Origin: Phycomyces nitens | Taxonomy: Eukaryota; Mucoromycota; Mucoromycetes; Mucorales; Phycomycetaceae | NCBI GenBank assembly: GCA_022702545.1 | Contig: JAHRBC010000008.1 | Location: 1 to 64,000 of the forward strand | DNA length: 64,000 nucleotides | Reading direction: 5' to 3' | Shown here: positions 48,401-58,176 of the stretch, piece after piece | How positions within the stretch are numbered: the first letter of the stretch is position 1 | Layout: the number at the start of each line of letters is the position of its first letter | Translations under genes and position numbers: made by a program | The notes under the pieces: model-generated | Databases searched by the model: none | What the model saw: only the letters and a program-made list of their open reading frames with translations | What the model was told of the DNA's origin: nothing

Positions 48401-48603
48401 AACAAACATTATTAGATTATGAATAACGATATACAATTTCACTTACAATCATCTCTATCCTTGGGACCAATGCTTGACACATTATCAGAATTCTTATGGC
48501 GCATGAATGTCTGTGCATTCTGCAATATTCCATTGGCTGTATATTTGGTACAGGCCGAACATTTGCACAGGAGGTTGTATGTTTCGTTTTTAATGTTATT
48601 CAT
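45469..48603 (-). CDS. Tnp2-like transposase of element F (4 exons)
   Basis: Minus-strand exons are 48603-48447, 48386-48315, 48257-48042 and 47972-45469, phase 1 throughout, 982 residues, no stop inside. Exon 1 encodes CKCSAC...FMRH, the family knuckle. Exons 2-3 are acidic. The large exon has CNKC (about 237-240), LNVDWFQPFDG, GVMPGPKEA, VACNIPAARKT (Asn where D and E have Asp), HASTNACHKC, IDPMHN, MHLHMHL and SFERYNG, and ends IPLPRKVVT. The Asp to Asn change in VAC(D/N)IPA is notable if that Asp is catalytic. H has the same Asn, so the position may tolerate it. It should act on the CACTGCAAAAG ends. Confidence 0.88.
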
Positions 48604-49206
48604 AATAAAGATTATATGAGCAAGAGGTATTATATTTGGCTCTTTTTTATATGAATCGTATTTCAGAGCGAGACGATATATATTATTAATCCTATTATCA
48701 AACACACCATTTATTCATCATCGTCTTTTGATATCTGGGCTTTGAATCAATCTCCCTTAATATTTATAAGCATTACAAACCCAATCTCTTACATTCAAAA
48801 AAATTGGTGGATTACTAATGGTGCCGAAATTATTAATTATCCTTGAATATTATTTTTTTATTTTAAAATATTGGTCATTATTATTACGTACACATTGATT
48901 CATCTTAAATATATTGAATGTTTTGTCTATACAATCAATAAAAAAGCAATAATCGTAAAAATTGATATAGTTTATAAAAATGAAAAAAAAATAATGCCAA
49001 TTTAATTTATTTATTTTGCAAAGTCAATTAAAATGTGTGCTATTTTGCGTCAAATATGCGATTTAGAGCTCATATATGAAATAAAATGCGAAATTAGGTC
49101 TCATCATTAAAAAATTGTCAAAATGATGGAGTTAGAATTCATTTTTAAAAATTCGTAATAATTCAAAATCTCTAATTCTGGCTAATACAACCCTTCTTTT
49201 GCAGTG
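48604..49206 (-). promoter_or_regulatory. 5' arm of F, probable transposase promoter region
   Basis: A+T-rich, no ORF. It lies between the transposase start and the inverted end. Short motifs such as ATTTTTAAAAATTCG and repeated TTTTAAA occur near the end. No clear subterminal repeat of the ACGGTAG kind is seen. Confidence 0.4.
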
Positions 49207-49989
49207 TCACTTTATCATATTACTGTTATCCATATCTTCATACTTCATATTTACATTGTCTTCGCACATTTTCATATCTCATTTTGTCTTATCATATTTG
49301 TCCTCCATTTTTATACTATCACCTTCACTGTATATCCCATTTTCTCATACTATCATATCTTATTTTGTCTTATCATCTCATACCCCTCCCCCCAAAGTCA
49401 TTATTATCCTTATCCATTATCTCATATACTGTTCTATTTTTCATTCACACACCCAATTCCTATATTTTATTATTAATCAATTCATCATTCATCACTAAGT
49501 AACATTTTACGAAGTCTATATAAGAGACCAAAATTTCAATCAATAAACATCATCAGTTATCTCTCTCTTATTTTCCATCCCTGAATTAGTGAATTGTCTT
49601 GTATAGAAATTCCTAAACATACTTTGTGCCAAGATTGATTTTTTCTTTTCATCCTTTTCCCTTTTTCCTGATTTTGTAACTTCCCAGTACCTTGCTCTCA
49701 ACTTGATTAATTGTCCTGAGCAAAATTATCTAGTTCTCTCTCTCTATTTGTATTCCTATCCCTTGTATCCGTTGCTGTCAAGAATATATCTAACTGTCCC
49801 GAGCGAGGTTCATATATCTCTGTCTATTTCTTCATTTTCTCTTCTTTTGTCCTCTTGCTGTCTTTGAATTGCGGTTCTACCCCCATTATATTCATTCTTT
49901 ATTGCACCCTCGTTATTGTCAACGTGAGGTATTCAATTTACTATATTTTTCTGACTCGTTTTCACTCACAACAAACTCAACATGCGTCA
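49207..49989 (+). repeat. LTR-like unit U1, second part
   Basis: It continues U1 after element F. It contains TATATAAGAGACC (49517) and AATAAA (about 49542), a TATA box and poly-A signal as in an LTR U3/R region, then a T/C-rich stretch ending CAACATGCGTCA at 49989. Four T separate it from U2. Confidence 0.7.
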
Positions 49990-49993
49990 TTTT

Positions 49994-50747
49994 TGACACG
50001 TGTGTTGTGGGCAGGTTCGGTTTCGACCATGAAGCCGGACCAAGGACCCGGACATAGACGTAGGAGGGGTCGGTGGCCAGACAAGTCCAAGTAAGAAGTC
50101 CGAGCCGAGTGAGTTGGGCGGGTTTCCGGTGAGGTGACGTTGGCAGGGCGATCCCCGAGTTTCTATATTTTTCTTTCTTCCCAGTTTTTTTCCGTTTTTA
50201 TTTTATCACATTTATTTATTTCCTTTTTTTATATTATTTCCTTTTCTATTTCTTTTGTGAATCCTTGCCACCTTCTTGCAGGATTGCACCATTTTCCACC
50301 TCTTTAAACAATTGTCTTTGTACAATGTACTTCTTCCATTTTTACTTTTATTATTTTTACAATATTTTTATACTATACTTTACCACACTTGTCTGGAATT
50401 GCATCATTTTATTCATTTATTTCTTTATTCTTTGTTTTATCTTGACTATAATGGCACAATTCCATCCATTTATTTTACTATTTTTGGTTATTCTTTTTCA
50501 ATTTTGAATGTCTATAAAAGACATTCAGTTTTCAATCAATAAAGGATATCTTTCGTTGGGTTTAATACCAGTTCTATTTTATTTTATTTGTACTTTTTGA
50601 TCTCTGAAGAGCAGTGATATTTTGCCCGGTTACATTTTTGGGAATATACTGTTGAGTTTCGTTAGTCATTTTCTTTATCTTTATTATTGTTTATTTATTT
50701 GCCGTCGTTCGTCACTATACACAACCGTATACACACATCACGCGTCA
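49994..50747 (+). repeat. LTR-like unit U2 (754 bp)
   Basis: It starts TGACACGTGTGTTGTGG and ends CACGCGTCA. TATAAAAGAC at 50513 and AATAAA near 50538 form the promoter and poly-A pair. There are no coding features. Three T separate it from U3. Parts match the inverted unit V2 at 62948-64000. Confidence 0.75.
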
Positions 50748-50750
50748 TTT

Positions 50751-51576
50751 TGACACGGTTGTGGTAAGGTGATCGCCAGAACCCCGAATCTCGCCTTGGT
50801 CCGACCAGTCCGGCCAGTCCGGCCAAAGGGCCCAGGAGCTTGGTCCGGTCTGCGTGGTCGGAAGGTGGAAGGCCGGCATGGAAAGCCTGGCCTAAGTCAC
50901 GGAGCACGTGACATTAGAAATTGGTGCCTTGGGTAGTTGAGAGGGTCGGTAAGCCTGTCGCATTTTCCCGCCAAACCTTATTCATGTACGCATGTACACG
51001 AAAAATTGCAAGTGATGTTTTTACCTCGTTCTTTGTACAAACTTGCGTTTACCCTTCTCACCTCAACCTTCTGTCAACATCTATCACATTTAAACAACCA
51101 CTTCTTTACATTTCCTCTTTTGTCATTCATTGGAAATTGCCAACCAACATCTTGTCTCTTTTATTTCTCTTTTCTCCTTCTCTGATTCGCGGATCCGTAC
51201 TATTCACATCTAGTTTTACTATTTTCCTTTCTTCTTATTTCTTCTTATTCAAATCTCATATTATTATTTTACTATCCTCTTGTTTTTCCCAACAAATGAC
51301 TCATTCATTATGTTGTGGTTTTTTCCTTATTTTATTTTCTCATATTTTTATTCAAAAGGATTGTCTATAAAAGACACCTTATTTTCAATCAATAAACAAC
51401 ATCTATTCTGTGATCAATTTTCTGTCTTGAAAGAAATCTTTGTTTCATTTATCTGAACATTCAATAATTGCCAGTATTTTGGGGCTAAGTTGAACTGTTA
51501 GTTTTTGTTTCGAATATTTCTATTTTCTTTGACCTTTGGTTATTCATACACACACAACCAAAACACACATGCGTCA
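50751..51576 (+). repeat. LTR-like unit U3 (826 bp)
   Basis: It starts TGACACGGTTGTGG and ends CATGCGTCA. TATAAAAGAC at about 51366 and AATAAA near 51391. A GC-richer block near 50.80-50.88 kb contains GTCCGGCCA twice. The spacer GTTT separates it from U4. Confidence 0.75.
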
Positions 51577-51580
51577 GTTT

Positions 51581-52585
51581 TGACGCAGGTGTTGTAGAAT
51601 TGTCCAGCTTTGACCAGCAAACCCAGTGATGTCAAACTTTCTCCCTTGGGACAGTTGCCCTATGCACAGTATGAGAGTCACGACCCGATCTTTCGGATTG
51701 ACTCCTTGCCTACATCGACAGTTCCATCGGATATCGAATACCTCCTTTCCTTTGATTTCTTTTACTTATTTCTTTTTTCATTTGCTTCCCTTTGCATTGC
51801 ACTTGTTCCCTTCCCACTTCTTGATATTACTCTTTTAGTATACTTCCTGACAGTGCATTTCTTTCTCTTGATGTTTAGTTTCCTTTTTGTTTCCATTTTG
51901 ATTATTCCCTTTTATGATTATGCCTGAAGAATTGTACTTCCTTCTGGATAATCATTATTCAGCATAAGTTATATCTAGATTGTCACTACGTGCACAGTTG
52001 TCAATTAGTATAAAAGAGCTCCATTTTTCATTCAATAAAATACATTCAGTTTTCTCTCTATTTCTTTTGAACATCATCCCTGAACTTGAGCTATTGTCCT
52101 GCAGGAAATACTAAGTTGCACACTTTTAGGATCTACAAGTACTGTCTCATCGTTTGTCTGTTTGTCTGTTTGTCTGTTTGTCTGTTTGTCTGTTTGTCTG
52201 TTTGTCTGTTTGTCTGTTTGTCTGTTTGTCTGTTTGTCTGTTTGTCTGTTTGTCTGTTTGTCTGTTTGTCTGTTTGTCTGTTTGTCTGTTTGTCTGTTTG
52301 TCTGTTTGTCTATTTGTCCATTTGTCCATTTGTCTGTTTGTCCATTTGTCTGTTTGTCCATTTGTCCATTGTCCATTTACCTGTCCATTGCCTGTCCGTT
52401 GCCTGTCCATTTGCCTGTCCGTTTGCCTGTCCGTTTGCCTGTTTACTGTCTTTATCTATTTCAAGTCTTGTCTGATTGTCAAATTCTTCTTGTTGGATTG
52501 TCCTGAGCGAAATCACAAGAATACAATATATATTATTTATATATCCTGACCTGTTGCACCACACACCATAACTCAACACGCATCA
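51581..52585 (+). repeat. LTR-like unit U4 (1005 bp) with an octamer microsatellite
   Basis: It starts TGACGCAGGTGTTGTAGAATTG and ends CACGCATCA. TATAAAAGAG at about 52010 and AATAAA near 52035. It is longer than U2 and U3 because the TGTCTGTT run at 52149-52372 lies in its 3' part. The spacer GTTTT separates it from U5. Confidence 0.75.
52149..52372 (+). repeat. (TGTCTGTT)n microsatellite
   Basis: About 20 perfect copies of an 8-bp unit run to about 52310, then degrade into TGTCCATT variants. Because 8 is not a multiple of 3, all frames stay open on both strands and give long artificial ORFs (Cys/Leu/Val/Phe repeats on plus, Asn/Arg/Gln/Thr repeats on minus). These are not genes. Confidence 0.97.
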
Positions 52586-52590
52586 GTTTT

Positions 52591-53204
52591 TGACACGGGT
52601 ATTGTAGAATTTCCAGCTTTGGCCACTTCTCACCCATTCACGTGACTTTCCAAAGCCCTCTCTGCCAAAAAGTGTGACGTAGCCTTCTGATCAACTAGCA
52701 ACGTCACCTTTTCCCAATTGCAAATCACTTTACTTCTCACATATTCCTCTTTCTTCCGCACTCCTTTGATTTTCCTTATTTGTCACCCTCGCTCTCACTT
52801 TAAACCCCTCATCATCATTTCCTTATTTGTCATTTGTACCCACCTTTTTGTCATCATCTCACCCTTCCCTTCCCCATATCCATGTCTGTGCGCATCAACC
52901 ACCATCTTCCTTTATCTACATCTCAAGTCATTTTCCCACACATCGGCATTTCTTTTATTTCATTGTCCTTCATTGCATTTACCATTTTACACTACATTTC
53001 ATACTTATTGCACCTTCATATCATTATCTTGTCTTATCATTCATACTTCCTCCCAACACATCTTTATTATCTCATCTATTTTTTGCACGCTCATTCTCAT
53101 TTACAAAAATTAATCTAGAAATTCATCATTAAGTAATATTTTATAAATCTATATAAGAGATCAAAATTTTCATCAAATAAACATTATCAGTTACTTCTCT
53201 CTTA
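52591..53204 (+). repeat. LTR-like unit U5, truncated by element G
   Basis: It starts TGACACGGGTATTGTAGAATTT and is close to U1 (41717). TATATAAGAGA at about 53149 and an AATAAA near 53175 are present. It stops at TCTTA, where CACTGC of element G begins at 53205, and no continuation is found after G. Confidence 0.75.
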
Positions 53205-53782
53205 CACTGCAAAAAATACCCGATTTCAACTCTGAATACATCAATTGAAACGAGGGGAGTATAGGTCTTGGATTAGCCCTTTTCTTGATTGCTCACTTTA
53301 GACGGCGTTAAGAATATTTGGTAGTTCTATTGGATGGACATTAGAATATGTCTTTATTTTTGTTGATTATTCAACTACGATATTTTCTCTGTCTTTTGAA
53401 GGTCGCGAAATTAATATTCTTGGGGATGTTGAAAATAAATTATCAAATATGGGCAAGAGTGCGCAGCTGAGACTACTTGAAATATATATTTAGTTAAAGT
53501 ATATTTTAATGACGATGTACTTTGGTTAATGAAGAGTTGGAGAAATAGACATGATATCATATTATTAAAAGATGTATATACAAAACAACTACTTGGTATA
53601 TAGTCATATATTTAAAATGAAATAATGTCAATTTCCAAATACAATCATTAAGTGAATTTGTTAATATTTATAATAACGGCATGTACGTAATGTAAATGGT
53701 TCCTGAACTATAAAACAAGCAAAATAAACTATGTTCCTGAACCACTTTTCTTTATATCAATCCTATAACCTCTTTAAACAAT
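53205..53782 (+). promoter_or_regulatory. 5' arm of G, probable transposase promoter region
   Basis: It runs from the left inverted end to the transposase start. A+T-rich without an ORF. A TATAAAAC-like motif lies near 53710, about 70 bp before the ATG. Confidence 0.4.
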
Positions 53783-56700
53783 ATGTACAACACTTTCAAT
53801 AACGAAGTTCAATGCCAGTGCTCAGTCTGCTCTCTCAATGTCCAAGGATTTGTAGCAGTATCTGCCCAAACAGCACGAAGACATGCTGATAACAATCTTG
53901 TCAGACATTTTATGCAGACAGCTTCTTGTAAGTAATATATATATAATTTGTTTGCATTTCAAAGTGTAATTAAACATTTTAAAAAATATAGCATTGTCAG
54001 CTGAAGCAATTCAGATGGAGAATGACAATAACATGGAGATTGATGCCGAGGTCCATGATGTTGATGCTCATGTTGAATGTAAGTATAAAATTTTATTCAA
54101 ATTGCATAATAAATTGCAGCCACTTGAATATTTACTTTTTTGCTCCAAAAAAAAACAATGGAAAACTTACCTGTGTCTGTTACCAATTTTTGTTTATAGC
54201 TGAAAATGAAGATGAGGATATCATTGAGCTTGATACAATGGAAGGCTCTGAATATGAAGCTGAAGAATTTGAAGGTTAGTAAAAGTACAAGAAAAACATA
54301 GATATCATATATTAATATACAAAACCCAAATAGAACAATTCTCATCCTCCAACATGCCAGCGGATAACACCCATGCTTTCATTGCTGCCTTTGCCACCTT
54401 TTTCATATCAAAATATGTTGTAAACTCTGGAGGAGCAATTTTGATCAAGTTCCTCAATGAGGTTTTGGCGCACTTTGGCAAATCATTCCGTCTGCCATTG
54501 AGTTTGAGTGGTCTTTCCTCCATGACAGGGTTCAACCAAGTCTGCAAAGGTGTCCAGCGCTACGTGGTGTGTGGCGAGTGCCACAAGACATACATGGAGT
54601 TTGATGGTGTTCCCCAGTGCTGCAACTTCAGAAGACTTTCTGGCGGTATATGTGGCGCCGATCTCTTCAAGCCTTCGAGAAACGTAGCACTGCCAAAGAA
54701 GGTGTATATGTACAACTCCTTGATTTCTGCCTTGTCCGTTCTCTTCTGTCGCCCTGGATTCGAAAGCAGTATCAATCACTGGAGACATAGACAGCAAGTT
54801 GCAGGCATGATGTTTGATGTCTATGATGGTGCCAAGTGGAGCAATCTGGAAGACAGCAATGGTCAGCAATTCGTGGCTCATGAACGATCAATCATGTTGA
54901 CTCTAAACATCGATTGGTTTCAACCTTTTGATGGGGTTACTTACTCTTGTGGGGCAATCTACATGTCCATAAACAACTTGCCACAAGACGAACGATACAA
55001 GAAGGAGAACACCATTCTTGTTGGCCTCATGCCTGGCCCAAAAGAAGCCAAGACCAGTGAGATCAATCACTACCTCCGTCCTCTTGTTGCCGAGCTCCAA
55101 TCCTTGTATGTGGGTGTGGTGATCCCTACTATGCGCTGTCCTTCTGGTGCTCTTGTCCGTGCTGCTCTTTTCCTTGTTGCCTGCGACATTCCTGCTGCTC
55201 GCAAGACATGCGGATTCACGTCCCACATGAGCACCAATGCCTGCCACAAGTGCAATTGCCAGTTCTCCCATCTCCCAGGGAATGGCGGTGTTGATTATTC
55301 TGGTTTTGTCTTTTCCGAGTGGGTGCCTCGAACCGAAGCAGATAATCGTCGTGATGCCCTGGCCTGGAAGCGTGCATCGAGTGAGGCAGGCCAAAAGAGG
55401 ATGGAAAAGGAGAATGGAGTCCGCTGGTCGGAACTCCACAATCTTGAGTACTTTAATGTAGTCGAGTGCACCATCATTGACCCGATGCATAACCTCTTCT
55501 TGGGAACCTCGAAGCGAGTGATGGAGAAGTGGAGATCAGCTGGTCTGATCACCAACAGAGACTTGGCCGATATGCAACAAGAGGCTGACAATATGGTCCT
55601 TCCCCCAGATATGAGCACCCTCAAGAAGAAGATTGGCAAGGACTTCCCGTTCATGAAGGCCGACGAATGGAAGTCCTGGTGCCTGGTATACTCGCCTGTC
55701 CTCTTGAAAGACCGGTTGCCAAGGGACAATCTTGACAATTGGATGTGCTTCGTCAACGCCTGCCGATACTTGTCCAAGCCCAGCATATCAGAAGACGAGT
55801 TAGCCGAAGCCCATTTCTGTTTGGAGTTGTTTGGACAAGGATGTCAGAACTTGTATGGTGCAGATTTTATCTCACCTAACATGCATCTACATCTGCATCT
55901 TCATGAGACGATCGTCAACTTTGGGCCAGTATACGGCTATTGGCTTTTCAGCTTCGAGAGGTACAATGGTGTACTGAAGAACTACACGACGAACAAGAGA
56001 GACGGCTTTGAGGCCACGTTCATGCGAAAATATCTTGAGGACTCTTGCAAGGTTGATATTGCTTGTAGAATGATGGCCGTAATTGGAAATGCATTGTATA
56101 TTGCATTGCTTTCTGAACTCGTCGAGTTTACTCCTCCTCCTGCTCCAATTGTCCATGCGTCCACTGCAACCACCACTGTCACCACCGCCCCATATTTCCA
56201 AGTTGCTTCTCCTAGGTTTGACCTAAAAATCTTTCTTGATTCCGCGCAGTTCAGTACTGTCAACATCAAAGGCAATGAACCTCTTCCTTCGTCGGCCTTC
56301 CCACTTTCCCTAGGGCAATATGAACGAATGGTAGAAGAAGAGTATGAGCATCTTCTTGAGTTCTACAGAGACTCCTATGACGATGATTCTCTTCGCAGTT
56401 ACCAGCAAGCTTCGTTCGGCAATGTCTTTGTCAACAATATGATCCAGAAGTTCCCATCGATCAACTTGCTTGGCCAGATATACAAAGGGAGCAATGGTGC
56501 AGTTCGCTGCGGGTCATATATACAGGCAATCTTCCAAGAGAACAATGACCGTGGTATAAGTGCCTTTACTGGTCAGATTCAGTATTTGTTTGTCAACTCG
56601 CTTGTGAATCCCCAGACTCTTCAACCTGACAATCATACCTTTGCTTATGTCAAATGGTATAGGTCATCTGGTCTGAACACAAGAAGTGATGAAGGGATAG

Positions 56701-56852
56701 AGTTGAATGAGTTTGCCTTTGCCCGAGGGGATTATCAAAATATCTTGCCAGTGCACCGAATCTTGCTGTCGGTTGCCATTGGTGAGCATACAACTGAGAC
56801 AGGAAATGTTAAGATGATTGTTGCTCCTGTTCTTAGAAAAATATATGCTTAA
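53783..56852 (+). CDS. Tnp2-like transposase of element G (4 exons)
   Basis: Exons are 53783-53927, 53992-54078, 54200-54274 and 54334-56852, phase 1 throughout, 941 residues with no frame break. Exon 1 encodes CQCSVC...TARRH. Exons 2-3 are acidic. The large exon has CGEC (about 174-177), LNIDWFQPFDG, GLMPGPKEA, VACDIPAARKT, HMSTNACHKC, IDPMHN, MHLHLHL and SFERYNG, and ends APVLRKIYA. All motif acids seen in D are kept. It is closest in layout to the E protein. The gene is convergent with the accessory gene (85 bp between stops). Confidence 0.88.
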
Positions 56853-56937
56853 AAATAAATATCTTTACCTATCCTTATCTCACAAAAGTATCTGCAGCAA
56901 AAGATAGCCAAAAAATATAAAACATAAAATAGATAGT

Positions 56938-58176
56938 TTATTCATTATTTATTGTCCACGCGGCCAATGGGACTGCTAAATCCTTTGGTACATCCTTTTG
57001 ACGAACTACTCGGACGCGTTTCAAAATGGAGCTTCCCTTTTTCTTTAGTGACTGGGAAGCAAAATCATCAACAAGATCTATAAAAGTCTGGAGCTATTGA
57101 ATATAATAAGGTGTATCAATAAAAGATATAGAATTTTAATATGAAAAACTATGCTAAAATAATTACCTCGTCACTTCTCCAGCTAGGGCGAAAGGCCTTT
57201 ACCTTATCTTCTCCATCAGTCTCATCTTCAGACATGGTTTCCTTTTGGAGGGCATGGTCGCAATTTTTCTGCCCATCTCTCTGTCAATCTGGTCTCTGTA
57301 CTTGTTGTATGCCTTGATTTGGCGACGAAGAATCTGTATATTAAGTGTGTAAGAAAATAACAGTTTTATATTGATTAAAATATAAACTTACCGTAACAGT
57401 TCGCTGTCGTCTTCTGCATGCAAGTCTTTTTCTGTCTGCAGCCTCTGGGGTTCGCTGGCGCTGGCGCACCTGGTTGACAAAATGGTTTTTTACCATTTTG
57501 GCAAGATCATTCAAAGGGATCGCCTTTCCTGCCTCTTGTCTTCCCAAGTAGGTGATCAGCCTTATGGCCAGTGCATTGTTATAGCTACTGTTGTAGTAGC
57601 TAGTCAAGGACCACCCTTGCTTGGCATCATTCTCCATTATCTTGACAGGGTTGTCACTGGTGAAGTTTGGGTGCTTGATATAGCCATTGATTAATTTCTA
57701 TAAATTGGTTTTAGATACTCTTCTTATTGATTTTATGTCTAGTCAAGACTTACTGAGATCTTTGGATGTCTCTTTCCAACAACATAGGGTTCCTCACCCC
57801 GAGGTACCAAACTGGCCACTGCAATCGTTCTTGCAGGAGTATTCCCACCAGACAAAATATCCTTGATGCTGATTTGGCCAGTGACAAGTCTATCAATGAC
57901 CTTCTCAAGCTGCGAAATTGACGTCTTGCAATCACTCACTTCACTTGCAATTGTCTTGTTTTGATTTTCAAGAGAATCCATCTTGATATTTGCCGAGTTT
58001 AGCAAGCTACGGATTTCATTATCATCCTGGTAATTGGATGTCTCTTCTGCTGTTACAGTGGCCGAAGTAGATGCAGTGGTAAGTTCACTGTTCTGGACAT
58101 TAGCCATAGCACTACGCATAATAGATGCATAGATAGGACTACTGGTAGAGATTTTGGAGATGTCAAAGTTGTTCAT
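56938..58176 (-). pseudogene. Coiled-coil accessory gene of element G, apparent 1-nt frameshift
   Basis: Minus-strand exons are 58176-57754, 57697-57392, 57333-57167 and 57093-56938. Exon 2 (306 nt) and exon 4 (156 nt) have exactly the lengths seen in D. Exon 3 is 167 nt where 168 is needed; one base more in the T5 run at 57264-57268 restores the frame into ETMSEDE...RPSWRSDE. Whether this is a mutation or a homopolymer read error cannot be told here. About residues 55-105 form a strong coiled coil (MDSLENQNKTIASEVSDCKT). Exon 2 opens KLINGYIKHPNFTSDNP and is basic at its end. With the frame repaired the product would be about 350 residues. No known domain was recognised. Confidence 0.75.

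Larger units (their letters stand above)
42128..49206 (-). mobile_element. CACTG-type element F (7.08 kb, two genes)
   Basis: The ends are CACTGCAAAAGAAGGG and its exact complement, a 16-bp perfect inverted repeat. TCA flanks both sides (42125-42127 and 49207-49209). It contains a Tnp2-like gene on the minus strand and a convergent accessory gene on the plus strand, so it lies in the opposite orientation to D, E and G. Both genes are open throughout, so F may be autonomous. Confidence 0.93.

Noticed and set aside
52074..52579. Long ORFs in several frames on both strands across 52.1-52.6 kb
   Set aside because: They are products of the 8-bp TGTCTGTT repeat, which leaves all frames open. The peptides are simple repeats.
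41726..52600. TGTTGTAGAATT as the true start of the LTR-like units
   Set aside because: It would leave the preceding TGACACGGG outside. TGACAC...GTGTCA / GCGTCA gives TG...CA ends with an inverted repeat and equal short linkers at all junctions.
49199..53132. Several 70-149-codon hydrophobic ORFs in U1-U5
   Set aside because: They follow T/C-rich LTR sequence in overlapping frames and are not conserved between units.
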